Source of the DNA: Paucisalibacillus globulus DSM 18846 | Lineage (GTDB): Bacteria; Bacillota; Bacilli; Bacillales; Amphibacillaceae | Assembly: GCF_000482485.1 (NCBI RefSeq) | Contig: NZ_AXVK01000033.1 | Location: 1 to 48,196, forward strand | Length of the DNA stretch: 48,196 nucleotides | Direction: 5' to 3' | Shown here: positions 1 to 9,508 of the stretch, one piece after another | Layout of the letters: every line of letters starts with the position of its first letter | Position numbering within the stretch: position 1 is the first letter of the stretch | Notes under the pieces: model-generated | What the model saw: only the letters and a program-made list of their open reading frames with translations | Told to the model about the DNA's origin: nothing | Database searches by the model: none | Program-made: the position numbers and the translations under genes

Positions 1-208
1 AGTTGTTCTGCCAAGAGCATAGCTGGGTAGCTACGTGTGGAAAGGATAAGTGCTGAAAGCATCTAAGCATGAAGCCCCCCTCAAGATGAGACTTCCCATC
101 ACTTCGAGTGAGTAAGATCCCTTAGAGACTATGAGGTTGATAGGTCCGAGGTGGAAGCGTGGTGACACGTGGAGCTGACGGATACTAATAGATCGAGGAC
201 TTAACTAA
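1..208 (+). rRNA. 23S ribosomal RNA, 3' end (partial)
   Basis: The first ~208 bases match the conserved 3' end of bacterial 23S rRNA, including the segment ending GAGGACTTAACTAA at 195-208, the usual mature 3' end in Bacillus. The gene begins upstream of the window, so only the last part of domain VI is visible. It is followed by a short spacer and the 5S gene, so this is the tail of an rrn operon. The exact end is inferred by comparison with B. subtilis and may be off by a few bases. Confidence 0.95.
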
Positions 209-270
209 CTTTTTGATATCGTTGTTTATTCTTATTTAGTTTTTAGGGTATAAATTTATTTAAAAAACCC

Positions 271-324
271 TTGCATTTCTTCTGAGAAATGAATATAATA
301 TATCTTGTCTTGATTTTAAGACAA
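271..324 (+). promoter_or_regulatory. 23S-5S spacer: promoter-like sequence and two hairpins
   Basis: The spacer holds TTGCAT (271-276), 17 bases, then TATAAT (294-299), a near-consensus sigma-A promoter predicting a start near 306. Two small perfect hairpins are present. CATTTCT/AGAAATG (274-280/285-291) lies within the promoter spacer. TTGTCTT/AAGACAA (305-311/318-324) abuts the first base of 5S. The hairpins may be rRNA processing signals and the promoter match may be fortuitous, so the promoter is a prediction only. Confidence 0.45.
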
Positions 325-443
<119 letters not shown>

Positions 444-450
444 ATCAAAA

Positions 451-485
451 GTCGGGAGATGACTAAATCATCTCCCGGCTTTTTT
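451..485 (+). terminator. Intrinsic terminator of the rrn operon
   Basis: A 12-bp GC-rich stem (451-462 with 468-479, one G-T pair), a 5-base loop and a T-run from 480 follow 5S by 7 bases. This is a classical factor-independent terminator closing the rRNA operon. Confidence 0.93.
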
Positions 486-601
486 GTTGCTTACAAGTTA
501 AAGTAATCAGACTAATTTCCTTATGGCGGGATACCTAAAGATTATTAGAAAAAAATTTAGTTAATTGATATAGATAGATTCAAATGAAATTAATTAAGCA
601 A

Positions 602-636
602 AAGTCCTAGTTCAAAAAAGAGCTAGGACTTTATTT
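602..636. terminator. Bidirectional terminator-like hairpin
   Basis: A 13-bp inverted repeat (602-614 with 621-633, one G-T pair) has A bases before and T bases after the stem, so it could stop transcription from either side. No gene lies between the rrn terminator and this hairpin. It may back up rrn termination or be left from a lost gene. I see nothing else in 486-683. Confidence 0.6.
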
Positions 637-683
637 AATATTAAAAGAAGTAAAATCAAAAGCAAAATAATTCAAAATTCATA

Positions 684-712
684 TTTACAATTTTGCAGAC
701 TAAACTGATAAT
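684..712 (+). promoter_or_regulatory. Sigma-A promoter of the mgtC-like gene
   Basis: TTTACA at 684-689 and GATAAT at 707-712 are separated by 17 bases, close to the sigma-A consensus. The predicted start near 719 leaves a very short leader before the AGAAGGGG ribosome binding site and the ATG at 736. No room is left for a magnesium riboswitch. Confidence 0.7.
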
Positions 713-735
713 ATATATAAAAGAAGGGGATAAAT

Positions 736-1431
736 ATGAACGCAATTTTTTCACAATTAATTGATGAACACTTTTTGCTTATACTAGTTCGTGTACTTAT
801 TGCCTTATTTTTATCAGGTTTAATAGGATTTGAACGGGAAATAAAGAATCACTCCGCAGGATTTCGTACACATATCCTAGTTGGAGTAGGTTCCTGCTTG
901 ATGATGGTGCTATCTTTGTACGGATTTGAAGCATTCATAGAAAAATATGAAAATGTACGTTTTGATCCAGCAAGAATCCCTTCTTATGTTATTAGTGGGA
1001 TAGGCTTTCTAGGTGCCGGTACTATTATGGTTTATGGTGGTACTATTAGAGGATTAACAACTGCGGCGTCTATATGGGCTGTTGCTGGTCTTGGTTTAGT
1101 GGTTGGTGCTGGAATGTATGCTGTTGCAGTATTTACGACACTAATTATCTTATTAAGTCTTGTATTCCTAAATAACTTTGAAAAGCTATTTACAAAAGGC
1201 AAGAGCTCAATGGTTGTAGAAATTGTCTCCTACCCGAACCTGGCTATTAACAAGGTTGTCTCTGTATTTGAAGAAAGCAATCTAAAGGTTAGAAAGGTTG
1301 AAGTACTAAAAGTAGAAAATGATCTTCGAAGTATTTTTATAAAGTTAGAACCAAATGAGGAGCTTAATCGAATTACATTATTTGAAAGCCTCTCTAACAT
1401 TGATGCTGTAAAAAGCGTTTCTGAAAGATAA
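736..1431 (+). CDS. MgtC/SapB family membrane protein
   Basis: This 231-residue protein has the MgtC family layout: an N-terminal part of about four membrane segments, then a soluble C-terminal domain of about 80 residues. Visible signatures are FEREIKNHSAGFRTHILVG near residue 32, DPARIPSYVISGIGFLGAG near residue 75, and IRGLTTAASIWAVAGLG near residue 98. Family members sit in the cytoplasmic membrane; in pathogens MgtC supports growth at low magnesium and modulates F-type ATPase, while in Bacillaceae the role is unclear. The ATG follows AGAAGGGG at good spacing. It has its own promoter and terminator and does not belong to the rrn or clpC operons. Family assignment is firm; function is not. 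Confidence 0.9.
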   Translation: MNAIFSQLIDEHFLLILVRVLIALFLSGLIGFEREIKNHSAGFRTHILVGVGSCLMMVLSLYGFEAFIEKYENVRFDPARIPSYVISGIGFLGAGTIMVYGGTIRGLTTAASIWAVAGLGLVVGAGMYAVAVFTTLIILLSLVFLNNFEKLFTKGKSSMVVEIVSYPNLAINKVVSVFEESNLKVRKVEVLKVENDLRSIFIKLEPNEELNRITLFESLSNIDAVKSVSER

Positions 1432-1437
1432 ATACTT

Positions 1438-1483
1438 CAAAGAAATCCCGTACTTCAGAAAACGATGATACGGGATTTCTTTG
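1438..1483 (+). terminator. Terminator after the mgtC-like gene
   Basis: A 15-bp perfect inverted repeat (1438-1452 with 1469-1483) starts 7 bases after the stop codon. Its arms are A-rich on the left and T-rich on the right (CAAAGAAA/TTTCTTTG), so it can act in both directions. From here to the ctsR promoter at 1602 I see no gene. Confidence 0.75.
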
Positions 1484-1601
1484 GTGAATAGTATATAAAC
1501 TCTTTATTCGTTTTGTAACCTTGAGCCTTAGTAGTGAAAAAAGTTCAGATAGTTAGTTTTGTTTCTTAAAAATTTGTCAACAATGGATAGGGTAAGAATG
1601 G

Positions 1602-1629
1602 TTGCATCTGGTTAAATTTGAAGTATAAT
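1602..1629 (+). promoter_or_regulatory. Sigma-A promoter of the ctsR operon
   Basis: TTGCAT (1602-1607) and TATAAT (1624-1629) are spaced 16 bases apart. The predicted start near 1636 falls at the edge of the CtsR operator, the arrangement expected for a repressor blocking RNA polymerase. Confidence 0.8.
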
Positions 1630-1637
1630 AAAAATAT

Positions 1638-1654
1638 AGTCAAAGTTAGTCAAA
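1638..1654 (+). promoter_or_regulatory. CtsR operator (heptad direct repeat)
   Basis: AGTCAAA-GTT-AGTCAAA matches the known CtsR box, a direct heptad repeat (A/G)GTCAAA with a three-base spacer. A third partial heptad, GTCAAG, follows at 1655-1660. It sits just after the -10 box, so CtsR should repress its own operon and release it on heat or protein stress, as established for B. subtilis clp genes. Confidence 0.92.
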
Positions 1655-1785
1655 GTCAAGATGGAAAAGGATTACTCTTGGCAGATAGGAAAGTACAAAG
1701 GTCTTTCTCGCCTGCATACGAAAAACTATCGTATTCAATAATGACAAGTGAATCGAGTTTTTCTAAAACTTAGGGAGGGAATCAA

Positions 1786-2247
1786 TTGAGCAATATTTCA
1801 GATGTAATCGAACAATATTTAAAAAAGGTTTTACAGGCAAGGGGGCAAGATGCCATTGAAATAAAACGTAGTGAAATTGCAGATAGGTTCCAATGTGTTC
1901 CGTCTCAAATTAACTATGTTATCAATACTCGCTTTACCATCGAGAAGGGTTATATTGTTGAAAGTAAACGAGGTGGTGGAGGGTACATTCGTATCATAAG
2001 AGTAAGACACCGAGATAAATCAGAAATGATCGATGAAATTATAAAATTAATTAATCCTACTGTTACACAACAAGCGGCCTTCGATGTATTAGAGCGACTT
2101 ATGGAGGAAGAAATTATTACTACAAGAGAAGCCAAAATAATGGCTAATGGAATTGGTAGGGAGACTTTAGCATTTAAACTGCCATTAAGAGATGAAATTA
2201 GAGCTCGTATTTTAACTGCCATGTTGACAACATTAAAATATTTATAA
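1786..2247 (+). CDS. ctsR: CtsR, transcriptional repressor of class III stress genes
   Basis: CtsR is a dimeric winged-helix repressor that binds heptad repeats at clp promoters and senses heat itself through a glycine-rich wing. The 153-residue product has the expected length. It carries an N-terminal helix-turn-helix (about residues 20-50, including SQINYVINTRFT), the tetraglycine wing RGGGGYIRI near residues 62-70, and a helical C-terminal dimer domain. The TTG start at 1786 is chosen because GGGAGGG lies 7-8 bases upstream and the MSNISDVIEQYLK start matches the family. It is first in the ctsR-mcsA-mcsB-clpC operon and has its own operator upstream. Confidence 0.97.
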   Translation: MSNISDVIEQYLKKVLQARGQDAIEIKRSEIADRFQCVPSQINYVINTRFTIEKGYIVESKRGGGGYIRIIRVRHRDKSEMIDEIIKLINPTVTQQAAFDVLERLMEEEIITTREAKIMANGIGRETLAFKLPLRDEIRARILTAMLTTLKYL

Positions 2248-2288
2248 TAAACATATTGGTTTTAGTTTAATCGTAAGGGGGAAAAACA

Positions 2289-2831
2289 ATGGAGTGTCAT
2301 GAATGTCACGAGCGGCCAGCTACCCTACATTATACACAAGTAGTTAACGGTCATAAAACCGAAGTGAAAATATGTGAGGTTTGTGCTAAAGAAAAAGGAT
2401 ATATGACGACATATCCAGAAGAAGGGTATTCTCTTCATAATTTACTAACAGGTTTATTTAACTTTGACACTGGTCATGTGAAGACACCTGGTTCCCATAT
2501 ACAAAAAGAACATCAATGTCCAAAATGTGGATTAACATTTTCAGAATTCAAACAGATTGGTAAATTTGGCTGTGGAGAATGCTACCATACTTTTTCAGCA
2601 AATCTTAATCCTATTTTTCGACGGGTTCATAGTGGAAATACAGAGCACCGTGGGAAAATCCCGAAACGAAAAGGTGGCAGTTTACATTTAAAAAAGCAAA
2701 TAGTAATATATAAAGCTGAATTGCAGGAGTTAATAATGAACGAAGAATTTGAACAAGCTGCTGTAATCAGGGATAAAATCAAGGAATTGGAAGCAAATAT
2801 TAATCAAAAAGAAGCAGGTGATAGCAAGTGA
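2289..2831 (+). CDS. mcsA: McsA, zinc-binding activator of McsB
   Basis: McsA binds and activates the arginine kinase McsB and helps control CtsR. The 180-residue protein has four CxxC pairs (Cys3/6, Cys29/32, Cys77/80, Cys95/98) that should bind two zinc ions. A C-terminal UVR-type coiled motif (about residues 135-170) is shared with UvrB/UvrC and the ClpC middle region and suits partner binding. The start follows GTAAGGGGG. Its stop codon overlaps the GTG start of mcsB in a GTGA, which implies translational coupling of the two partners. Confidence 0.96.
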   Translation: MECHECHERPATLHYTQVVNGHKTEVKICEVCAKEKGYMTTYPEEGYSLHNLLTGLFNFDTGHVKTPGSHIQKEHQCPKCGLTFSEFKQIGKFGCGECYHTFSANLNPIFRRVHSGNTEHRGKIPKRKGGSLHLKKQIVIYKAELQELIMNEEFEQAAVIRDKIKELEANINQKEAGDSK

Positions 2832-3892
2832 CACTTCAACATTTTATGAATGAGGCGATTAGTCCTTGGATGCGTGAACAAGGTCCAAATCATGATATTG
2901 TTTTAAGTAGTCGCATTCGTTTAGCGAGAAACTTTGCTGATGTACCATTTCCTATCATCGCTGATCAAAAGGATTTAGAAAAAATAAGAGAGTTCTTTAA
3001 AGAGAATTATGAGCATAGTTCTTTTGAGGAGCATCAAAACTTTGAGTTTATTTCTATTCGTGATTTAACAGCTATTGAAAAAAGTGTATTAGTGGAAAAG
3101 CATCTCATTAGTCCATTGCTAGCCAAAAAAGAGGGAGCAGCAGCTACACTGATCTCAGATAATGAACAAGTATCCGTTATGATCAATGAAGAAGATCATA
3201 TACGCATTCAGATTTACTTTCCGGGGTTGCAATTAACAAAGGCGTTAAGTAAGGCATTGGAATTTGATGACTGGATTGAAGAGAAGGTTAATTATGCTTT
3301 TGATGAAACTAGGGGATTTTTAACAAGTTGCCCTACTAATGTTGGTACTGGTATGAGGGCGTCCGTTATGATGCATTTGCCTGCTCTTGCGATGACGAAG
3401 CAAATTAACAGAATGATGCCAGCAATTAACCAACTTGGACTTGTGGTAAGGGGTATTTATGGTGAAGGTAGTGAAGCACTAGGTAATATTTTTCAAATTT
3501 CCAATCAAATTACCCTTGGTAAAGCAGAAGAACATATCATAGAGGACTTAGAGAGTGTTGTTCAACAATTAATTGAACATGAGCGTAAGGCGAGAACAAG
3601 AATACTTGAGCAGTCCGGAATTGAACTGGAAAATCGTATTTTTCGTTCTTTAGGAGTTTTAGAATATAGTAGAATTATTGAATCTAAAGAAGCTGCAAGA
3701 TGTTTATCTAATGTTCGATTAGGAATTGATTTAGGAATCATTAAAAATGTTTCACGTAATATACTTAATGAACTGATGGTTTTGACACAACCCGGATTTT
3801 TACAGCACTATGCGAAAAAGACGCTAACGAGCACGGAGAGAGACATACTTAGAGCGTCATTAATCCGAGAACGATTACAATTTGAGGAATAG
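2828..3892 (+). CDS. mcsB: McsB, protein-arginine kinase
   Basis: McsB phosphorylates arginine residues of CtsR and of damaged proteins; phosphoarginine is the degradation tag read by ClpC-ClpP. The 354-residue protein is related to phosphagen (creatine/arginine) kinases. Visible motifs are [10 protein letters not shown] (nucleotide binding), [14 protein letters not shown] with the catalytic-site Cys near residue 168, and [20 protein letters not shown]. The start is GTG at 2828, overlapping the mcsA stop; the upstream AAGAAGCAGGTG is a modest ribosome binding site, so coupling to mcsA translation is likely. It is followed 17 bases later by clpC, its functional partner. Confidence 0.96.
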   Translation: MTLQHFMNEAISPWMREQGPNHDIVLSSRIRLARNFADVPFPIIADQKDLEKIREFFKENYEHSSFEEHQNFEFISIRDLTAIEKSVLVEKHLISPLLAKKEGAAATLISDNEQVSVMINEEDHIRIQIYFPGLQLTKALSKALEFDDWIEEKVNYAFDETRGFLTSCPTNVGTGMRASVMMHLPALAMTKQINRMMPAINQLGLVVRGIYGEGSEALGNIFQISNQITLGKAEEHIIEDLESVVQQLIEHERKARTRILEQSGIELENRIFRSLGVLEYSRIIESKEAARCLSNVRLGIDLGIIKNVSRNILNELMVLTQPGFLQHYAKKTLTSTERDILRASLIRERLQFEE

Positions 3893-3909
3893 GTAGGAGG
3901 AAATCTTAT

Positions 3910-6336
3910 ATGATGTTTGGACGTTTTACTGAAAGAGCCCAAAAAGTACTTGCACTATCACAGGAAGAAGCGGTACGTCTTGGTCATAATAATATTGGTA
4001 CGGAACATATTTTACTGGGACTCGTGCGTGAAGGGGAAGGAATTGCTGCAAAGGCATTGGAATCTTTAGGTTTGGAAGTTTCTAAAATTCAAGAGGAAGT
4101 AGAAAAGTTAATTGGAACTGGTAAGCAACCAATGCAGACCATTCATTATACACCTAGAGCAAAAAAAGTTGTGGAACTTTCACAAGATGAAGCCCGTAAA
4201 TTAGGACATTCCTATGTCGGAACAGAACATATATTACTTGGTTTAATTCGAGAAGGTGAAGGAGTCGCTGCCCGAGTTTTAAATAACTTAGGTGTGAGCT
4301 TAAATAAAGCCAGACAGCAGGTGCTTCAATTACTAGGTAGCAATGAGTCACAGGCGGGAAGACAAGGCCGGGGTCAGGCTACAAGTGCTAATACACCTAC
4401 ACTTGATTCGCTTGCCCGTGATTTAACAGCTAGTGCAAAAGAAGGAAACATTGACCCGGTTATTGGAAGAAGTAAAGAAATTGAACGGGTTATTCAAATA
4501 TTGAGTCGCCGCACGAAAAATAACCCTGTATTAATTGGAGAACCAGGTGTGGGTAAAACGGCTGTTGCTGAAGGTCTAGCACAGCAAATTGTAAATAACG
4601 AAGTACCAGAGACACTACGTGATAAACGAGTTATGACCCTTGATATGGGAACGGTTGTTGCTGGTACAAAATATCGTGGTGAATTTGAAGACCGTCTGAA
4701 AAAGGTAATGGAGGAAATTCGCCAGGCAGGGAATATCATTCTTTTTATTGATGAGCTACACACTTTAATAGGTGCAGGTGGTGCAGAAGGTGCTATTGAT
4801 GCATCCAATATCTTGAAACCGTCGTTAGCACGTGGGGAACTGCAATGTATTGGTGCTACTACTTTAGAAGAGTATCGTAAATATATTGAAAAAGACGCAG
4901 CTCTAGAAAGAAGATTCCAACCAATTCAAGTAGATGAACCGACTCTTGAAGAAACTATTCAAATTTTAAAAGGGCTAAGAGATCGGTATGAAGCACACCA
5001 TCGTGTAACCATTACAGATGAGGCGATTGAAGCGGCTGCTAATCTTTCTGATCGATATATTACGGACCGCTTTTTACCGGATAAGGCAATTGATTTAATT
5101 GATGAAGCAGGTTCAAAGGTAAGACTTCGTTCATACACTGTTCCGCCAAACCTAAAAGACTTAGAACAAAAGCTTGAAGAAGTACGTAAAGAAAAAGATG
5201 CAGCAGTACAGAGTCAAGAGTTTGAAAAGGCTGCTTCTTTAAGAGATTCAGAACAGCGACTTCGTGAAGAATTAGAGACAACGAAAAATGAGTGGAAAGA
5301 AAAGCAAGGTCAAGAAGATTCACAAGTAACAGTTGAAGATATTGCAAGTATTGTTTCCATATGGACTGGTGTACCTGTTTCTAAATTGACAAAAGATGAG
5401 AGTGAGCGACTCCTTAATTTAGAAGAGGTACTACACGGACGTGTTATTGGTCAGGAGGAAGCAGTTAAAGCAATCTCTAAAGCCATTAGAAGGGCTCGTG
5501 CAGGTCTTAAGGATCCAAAACGCCCTATAGGGTCCTTTATCTTCCTTGGCCCTACAGGAGTGGGAAAAACAGAATTAGCACGTGCACTTGCAGAAGCAAT
5601 GTTTGCGGATGAAAATGCAATGATACGAATTGATATGTCTGAATACATGGAAAAGCACTCCACTTCACGTCTTGTCGGTTCCCCTCCAGGATATGTTGGA
5701 TATGAAGAAGGTGGGCAATTAACGGAGAAAGTACGTAGAAAGCCTTATTCCGTTGTACTGTTAGATGAAATTGAAAAAGCGCATCCTGAAGTATTTAATA
5801 TTTTATTACAGGTGCTTGAAGATGGACGTTTGACAGACTCCAAGGGACGTGTCGTGGACTTCCGTAATACCGTGTTAATTATGACATCGAATGTAGGTGC
5901 AAGTGAATTAAAACGGAATAAATTCGTTGGCTTTAATTTAGATGAAGATGGAAAAGATTATGCTAATATGAAGTCAAAAGTACTCGATGAATTAAAGAAA
6001 GCCTTCCGACCAGAATTTTTAAATAGAATTGATGAAACGATTGTGTTCCACTCCTTAGAGAAGAAACACATGAAGAGTATTGTTACGTTAATGATAAAGG
6101 ATGTACAAAAGCGCTTAGCACAACAAGATATTGATTTTACTCTTACAGATAAAGCGGTTGAAAAGATTGCTAATGAAGGATTTGATCCGGAATATGGTGC
6201 TAGACCATTACGTAGGTCAATTCAGAAAAATATTGAGGATCTTTTATCTGAAGAGTTATTGAAGGGTAATATTAAAATTGGGCAAAAAGTTAAAATTGGA
6301 CTTAATAATAAGGGAGATTTTATTATTTTGTCCTAG
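3910..6336 (+). CDS. clpC: ClpC, AAA+ unfoldase of the ClpCP protease
   Basis: ClpC is a hexameric ATPase that unfolds substrates and feeds them to ClpP. The 808-residue protein shows the N-terminal double Clp repeat (residues about 1-145), the first AAA+ module with Walker A GEPGVGKT (210-217) and Walker B LFIDELH, a UVR/coiled-coil middle domain (about 415-455), the second AAA+ module with Walker A GPTGVGKT (547-554) and [11 protein letters not shown], and a C-terminal sensor domain. Two ATG codons (3910, 3913) follow GTAGGAGGA; either could start. It is the last gene of the CtsR operon and is followed by a terminator, unlike B. subtilis where radA follows closely. Confidence 0.98.
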   Translation: MMFGRFTERAQKVLALSQEEAVRLGHNNIGTEHILLGLVREGEGIAAKALESLGLEVSKIQEEVEKLIGTGKQPMQTIHYTPRAKKVVELSQDEARKLGHSYVGTEHILLGLIREGEGVAARVLNNLGVSLNKARQQVLQLLGSNESQAGRQGRGQATSANTPTLDSLARDLTASAKEGNIDPVIGRSKEIERVIQILSRRTKNNPVLIGEPGVGKTAVAEGLAQQIVNNEVPETLRDKRVMTLDMGTVVAGTKYRGEFEDRLKKVMEEIRQAGNIILFIDELHTLIGAGGAEGAIDASNILKPSLARGELQCIGATTLEEYRKYIEKDAALERRFQPIQVDEPTLEETIQILKGLRDRYEAHHRVTITDEAIEAAANLSDRYITDRFLPDKAIDLIDEAGSKVRLRSYTVPPNLKDLEQKLEEVRKEKDAAVQSQEFEKAASLRDSEQRLREELETTKNEWKEKQGQEDSQVTVEDIASIVSIWTGVPVSKLTKDESERLLNLEEVLHGRVIGQEEAVKAISKAIRRARAGLKDPKRPIGSFIFLGPTGVGKTELARALAEAMFADENAMIRIDMSEYMEKHSTSRLVGSPPGYVGYEEGGQLTEKVRRKPYSVVLLDEIEKAHPEVFNILLQVLEDGRLTDSKGRVVDFRNTVLIMTSNVGASELKRNKFVGFNLDEDGKDYANMKSKVLDELKKAFRPEFLNRIDETIVFHSLEKKHMKSIVTLMIKDVQKRLAQQDIDFTLTDKAVEKIANEGFDPEYGARPLRRSIQKNIEDLLSEELLKGNIKIGQKVKIGLNNKGDFIILS

Positions 6337-6360
6337 TGAAAAAAGATAAAATCTAATAGA

Positions 6361-6395
6361 AAAACTAGTAGGAACCCACCTTCTAGTTTTTTCTT
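6361..6395 (+). terminator. Terminator of the ctsR-clpC operon
   Basis: AAAACTAG (6361-6368) pairs with CTAGTTTT (6383-6390), extended inward by A-T and G-C pairs after one mismatch, and is followed by a T-rich tail to 6395. It separates clpC from radA. In 6396-6563 I see no gene. Confidence 0.8.
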
Positions 6396-6563
6396 TTGGA
6401 TAAAAATTATGTTACGATGCGAATATGAAGTTTACGTGTATTAAAGGAAAATCAAAGATTTGTAGTTCCTGGGTACCCCCGCGCTTTTTTAATATGTGGC
6501 AGACTTTAGGAATTTTAACTTAAATTGATAGATTCTTGTAACCATACTGCATTTTAAAACGTT

Positions 6564-6569
6564 TATAAT
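6564..6569 (+). promoter_or_regulatory. Possible -10 box for radA
   Basis: A perfect TATAAT lies 28 bases before the radA start, and because clpC ends in a terminator radA needs its own promoter nearby. No good -35 is found at the right distance (ACCATA at 17 bases), so the assignment is weak. Confidence 0.35.
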
Positions 6570-6596
6570 AGAGATATACGAAGGGACTGAATCGTT

Positions 6597-7970
6597 TTGG
6601 CAAAAATAAAGACAAAGTTTGTTTGTCAAGAATGTGGATATGAATCTGCAAAATGGATGGGAAAATGTCCCGGCTGTAACAATTGGAATAGTTTCGTTGA
6701 GGAAACGGCCATTACGGGTAAACAAACAAGACATACATTTAGTGGAATAACAACAGCAGGGAGCAAACCGGAGAGGATAACATCCATTGTATCAGAACAA
6801 GAACCACGTATTACGACAGATTTGAAGGAATTAAATCGTGTACTTGGTGGAGGAATTGTTCCGGGTTCACTTGTATTAATAGGTGGTGACCCAGGTATTG
6901 GAAAGTCTACGTTATTATTACAGGTTTCCCAGCAGCTAGCCAAAAAGCAACTACCAGTTTTATATATTTCTGGGGAAGAATCGACTAGACAAACCAAGCT
7001 TCGTGCCGATCGCTTAGGAGTTAGTTCAGATTCGCTATATGTACTGGCAGAAACAAATATGCTAAGTATAACCAATCATATAGAACAATTAAAACCTTCC
7101 CTTGTTATTATTGATTCCATTCAAACGATTTATCGTGAGGAAGTAACCAGTGCACCAGGTAGTGTGTCACAAGTACGTGAATGTACAAGTGAACTGATGC
7201 GAATTGCAAAAACTAGTGGTATCCCAATTCTTATAGTGGGACACGTTACGAAAGAAGGTGCTATTGCGGGTCCTAGGTTACTGGAGCATATGGTGGATAC
7301 AGTGCTTTATTTCGAGGGAGAAAGACATCATACTTACCGCATATTACGTGGAGTAAAAAATAGGTTTGGAAGTACGAATGAAATGGGTATTTTTGAAATG
7401 AAGGAAGAAGGATTACGAGAAGTGTTAAATCCTTCTGAAATATTTCTTGAAGAAAGGTCTCAAGGATCTGCTGGTTCTACAGTAGTTGCATCGATGGAAG
7501 GGACAAGACCAATATTAGTGGAAATCCAAGCACTTATATCACCATCTAGCTTTGGCAACCCAAGGAGAATGGCAACAGGGGTAGATCACAATAGAGTGTC
7601 CTTATTAATGGCCGTATTAGAAAAGCGAGTAGGTTTAATGCTACAAAATCAAGATGCTTATATAAAAGTAGCAGGAGGAGTTAAACTGGATGAACCAGCT
7701 ATTGACTTGGCCACTGCTATAAGTATTGCTTCAAGCTTTCGAGATATTCCAACAAGACCAGATGATATTTTTATTGGAGAAGTTGGATTAACTGGGGAAA
7801 TAAGACGGGTATCTCGAATTGAACAGCGGGTACAAGAGGCAGCAAAGTTAGGATTTAAACGAGTAATTTGTCCACAAAATAATTTAGATGGATGGACCTT
7901 TCCAAAAAGTATTGAGGTAATTGGAGTTAAAACAATCCAGGAAGCATTAAATCTTGCAATACCAAGATGA
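6597..7970 (+). CDS. radA: RadA (Sms), DNA recombination/repair ATPase
   Basis: RadA is a RecA-like DnaB-type helicase that promotes branch migration in recombination and repair. The 457-residue product has the N-terminal zinc finger (Cys10, Cys13, Cys24, Cys27), Walker [11 protein letters not shown] at 96-105, the RadA-specific KNRFG motif at 254-258, and a C-terminal Lon-protease-like domain. The TTG start at 6597 is preceded by GAAGGGA and gives the expected [14 protein letters not shown] start. In B. subtilis radA is followed by disA; here the next gene is yacL and no disA is present. Confidence 0.97.
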   Translation: MAKIKTKFVCQECGYESAKWMGKCPGCNNWNSFVEETAITGKQTRHTFSGITTAGSKPERITSIVSEQEPRITTDLKELNRVLGGGIVPGSLVLIGGDPGIGKSTLLLQVSQQLAKKQLPVLYISGEESTRQTKLRADRLGVSSDSLYVLAETNMLSITNHIEQLKPSLVIIDSIQTIYREEVTSAPGSVSQVRECTSELMRIAKTSGIPILIVGHVTKEGAIAGPRLLEHMVDTVLYFEGERHHTYRILRGVKNRFGSTNEMGIFEMKEEGLREVLNPSEIFLEERSQGSAGSTVVASMEGTRPILVEIQALISPSSFGNPRRMATGVDHNRVSLLMAVLEKRVGLMLQNQDAYIKVAGGVKLDEPAIDLATAISIASSFRDIPTRPDDIFIGEVGLTGEIRRVSRIEQRVQEAAKLGFKRVICPQNNLDGWTFPKSIEVIGVKTIQEALNLAIPR

Positions 7971-8007
7971 TAGTTTAAAAAAACACTAGAAATTTGTCGA
8001 ATATTCG

Positions 8008-8081
8008 TTGACTTAACTATTTTAGTGTGTTAAAATTTAATGTTTTACCAATTTGATTGTTTGCTTAAGCTGTGCTATGAT
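8008..8081 (+). promoter_or_regulatory. Tandem promoters upstream of yacL
   Basis: Two sigma-A-like promoters stand in series. TTGACT (8008-8013), 17 bases, TAAAAT (8031-8036). TTGATT (8053-8058), 17 bases, TATGAT (8076-8081) with a TG extension (TGC) before the -10. They occupy the place where disA would lie in B. subtilis and make yacL independent of radA. Confidence 0.7.
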
Positions 8082-8162
8082 GATGAAGTACTACTCAAAT
8101 TTCAAAATAATGGTTATTTTTTTAGGTTAATAGGCAATAATAATGGTTAGGAGGTGACAGTG

Positions 8163-9254
8163 GTGCTGAAAAAAATTGTACACTTATTTTTTATCATTTT
8201 AGGAGCTACCATTGGGTATTTATATATACCGTACATTATTAGGCTATTAGATTTTACCGATTTAACTTGGGTTGATTCACCATTTTTAGGAGCGGCATTA
8301 GGTGCAATTATATTATTTGTTATTTCCTATTGGATTGCCGAATATATTGTAGGTTTTTTAAGGTGGATAGAGGAAGGATTAGTAAAAATACCAATTGGTG
8401 ATTTGCTTTTGGGAAGTCTTGGTTTAATCATCGGTTTGATAACAGCATTTTTGATTAATCTACCAATCCAAGAAATTCAAATCGAGTTTATTTCCAATGT
8501 AATGCCACTATTTATAACAATTCTGTTAGGTTATTTTGGCTTCCAGGTTGGATTTAGGAGACGCGATGAATTATTAAACTTGTTAAGTATTAATCGTAAA
8601 GAAAAGAAGAAGGGTTCTTCTGATAATGAAGGATCTGATGCAAATCCCCGACCTAAGATACTAGATACTAGTGTTATTATAGATGGACGTATTGCGGATA
8701 TTTGTCAAACAAGTTTTATAGAGGGGACAATTGTAATCCCGCAATTTGTACTGGGTGAATTGCAACATATTGCTGATTCATCTGATGTATTGAAACGTAA
8801 TCGTGGACGACGAGGATTAGATGTATTGAATCGAATTCAAAAAGAATTACCTATAAAAGTAGAAATCTATGAAGGTGATTTTGAAGACATTCATGAGGTT
8901 GATAGTAAATTAATAAAACTAGCTAAGGTTATCGACGGGATTGTTGTTACGAATGACTTTAATCTTAATAAGGTTTGTGATCTGCAAGGTGTACACGTAC
9001 TAAATATCAATGACCTAGCAAATGCAGTTAAACCAGTAGTTTTGCCTGGTGAAGAACTGATGGTTCAAGTCATCAAGGATGGAAAAGAGCAAAATCAAGG
9101 TATTGCATATTTAGACGATGGAACAATGATTGTAGTAGAAGAAGGCAGAAATTATATTGGAAAAACGATTGAAGTACTTATAACTAGTGTTTTACAAACA
9201 TCTGCCGGGCGAATGATCTTCGCCAAGCCAAAATTACTTGAAAAAGCACTATAA
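8163..9254 (+). CDS. yacL: YacL, membrane PIN/TRAM domain protein
   Basis: The protein has about four N-terminal membrane segments (residues about 5-125), a PIN-type nuclease-like domain opening with [15 protein letters not shown] near residue 170 and its acidic residues, and a C-terminal TRAM domain. Members are widely conserved in Firmicutes and are presumed membrane-bound RNases; the substrate is unknown to me. Upstream in-frame GTG codons exist at 8154 and 8160, but 8154 lies inside the AGGAGGTGA ribosome binding site (8149-8157). GTG 8163 gives 8-base spacing and the family-like [10 protein letters not shown] start, so 363 residues are expected. A terminator follows. Confidence 0.88.
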   Translation: MLKKIVHLFFIILGATIGYLYIPYIIRLLDFTDLTWVDSPFLGAALGAIILFVISYWIAEYIVGFLRWIEEGLVKIPIGDLLLGSLGLIIGLITAFLINLPIQEIQIEFISNVMPLFITILLGYFGFQVGFRRRDELLNLLSINRKEKKKGSSDNEGSDANPRPKILDTSVIIDGRIADICQTSFIEGTIVIPQFVLGELQHIADSSDVLKRNRGRRGLDVLNRIQKELPIKVEIYEGDFEDIHEVDSKLIKLAKVIDGIVVTNDFNLNKVCDLQGVHVLNINDLANAVKPVVLPGEELMVQVIKDGKEQNQGIAYLDDGTMIVVEEGRNYIGKTIEVLITSVLQTSAGRMIFAKPKLLEKAL

Positions 9255-9289
9255 AAAAGGTATAACTTATATTGAGATTATCAATAAAT

Positions 9290-9324
9290 AAAAGTGATAA
9301 CAAACATGTTATCACTTTTTGTTA
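9290..9324 (+). terminator. Terminator after yacL
   Basis: A 12-bp perfect stem (9290-9301 with 9308-9319) with a 6-base loop is followed by a T-run. It ends the yacL unit. ispD and ispF, which follow in B. subtilis, are absent. Between here and gltX several TATAAT sequences occur (9323, 9374, 9390); the best promoter guess is TTCTTA (9351-9356), 17 bases, TATAAT (9374-9379). Confidence 0.85.
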
Positions 9325-9408
9325 TAATGTAATAAGTAAGATGATTGTAGTTCTTAGTTGATACGCAAATTATTATAATAAATGAATATTATAATGGATG
9401 CACTGAGT

Positions 9409-9429
9409 GGAGTGTATTCCAACCGCGGG
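9409..9429 (+). repeat. Intergenic GTGTAT...GCGG motif, copy A
   Basis: GGA-GTGTAT-TCCAACCGCGGG is one of four intergenic copies of GTGTAT-N5-C(C/T)GCGG(A/G) in this window. TGGA and TCCA flank the GTGTAT as a 4-bp stem. It lies 79 bases before gltX in A+T-rich DNA. Function unknown. Confidence 0.5.
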
Positions 9430-9508
9430 CTACATTAGGCAGTCAATCATTAAGTGTTAATTTTAATTCAATCAAATATAAACCAATAAAAGAAGGAAGA
9501 GACCAAAC

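Noticed and set aside
1561-1600. Possible sigma-B promoter before ctsR
   Set aside because: GTTTCT and GGGTAA resemble the two boxes but are 23 bases apart, too far for sigma-B; the sigma-A promoter and CtsR box explain the region.
6460-6490. Run CTGGGTACCCCCGCGCTTTTTT before radA as a terminator
   Set aside because: The palindrome GGGTACCC leaves no loop and no stem pairs next to the T-run, so it does not form a proper terminator.
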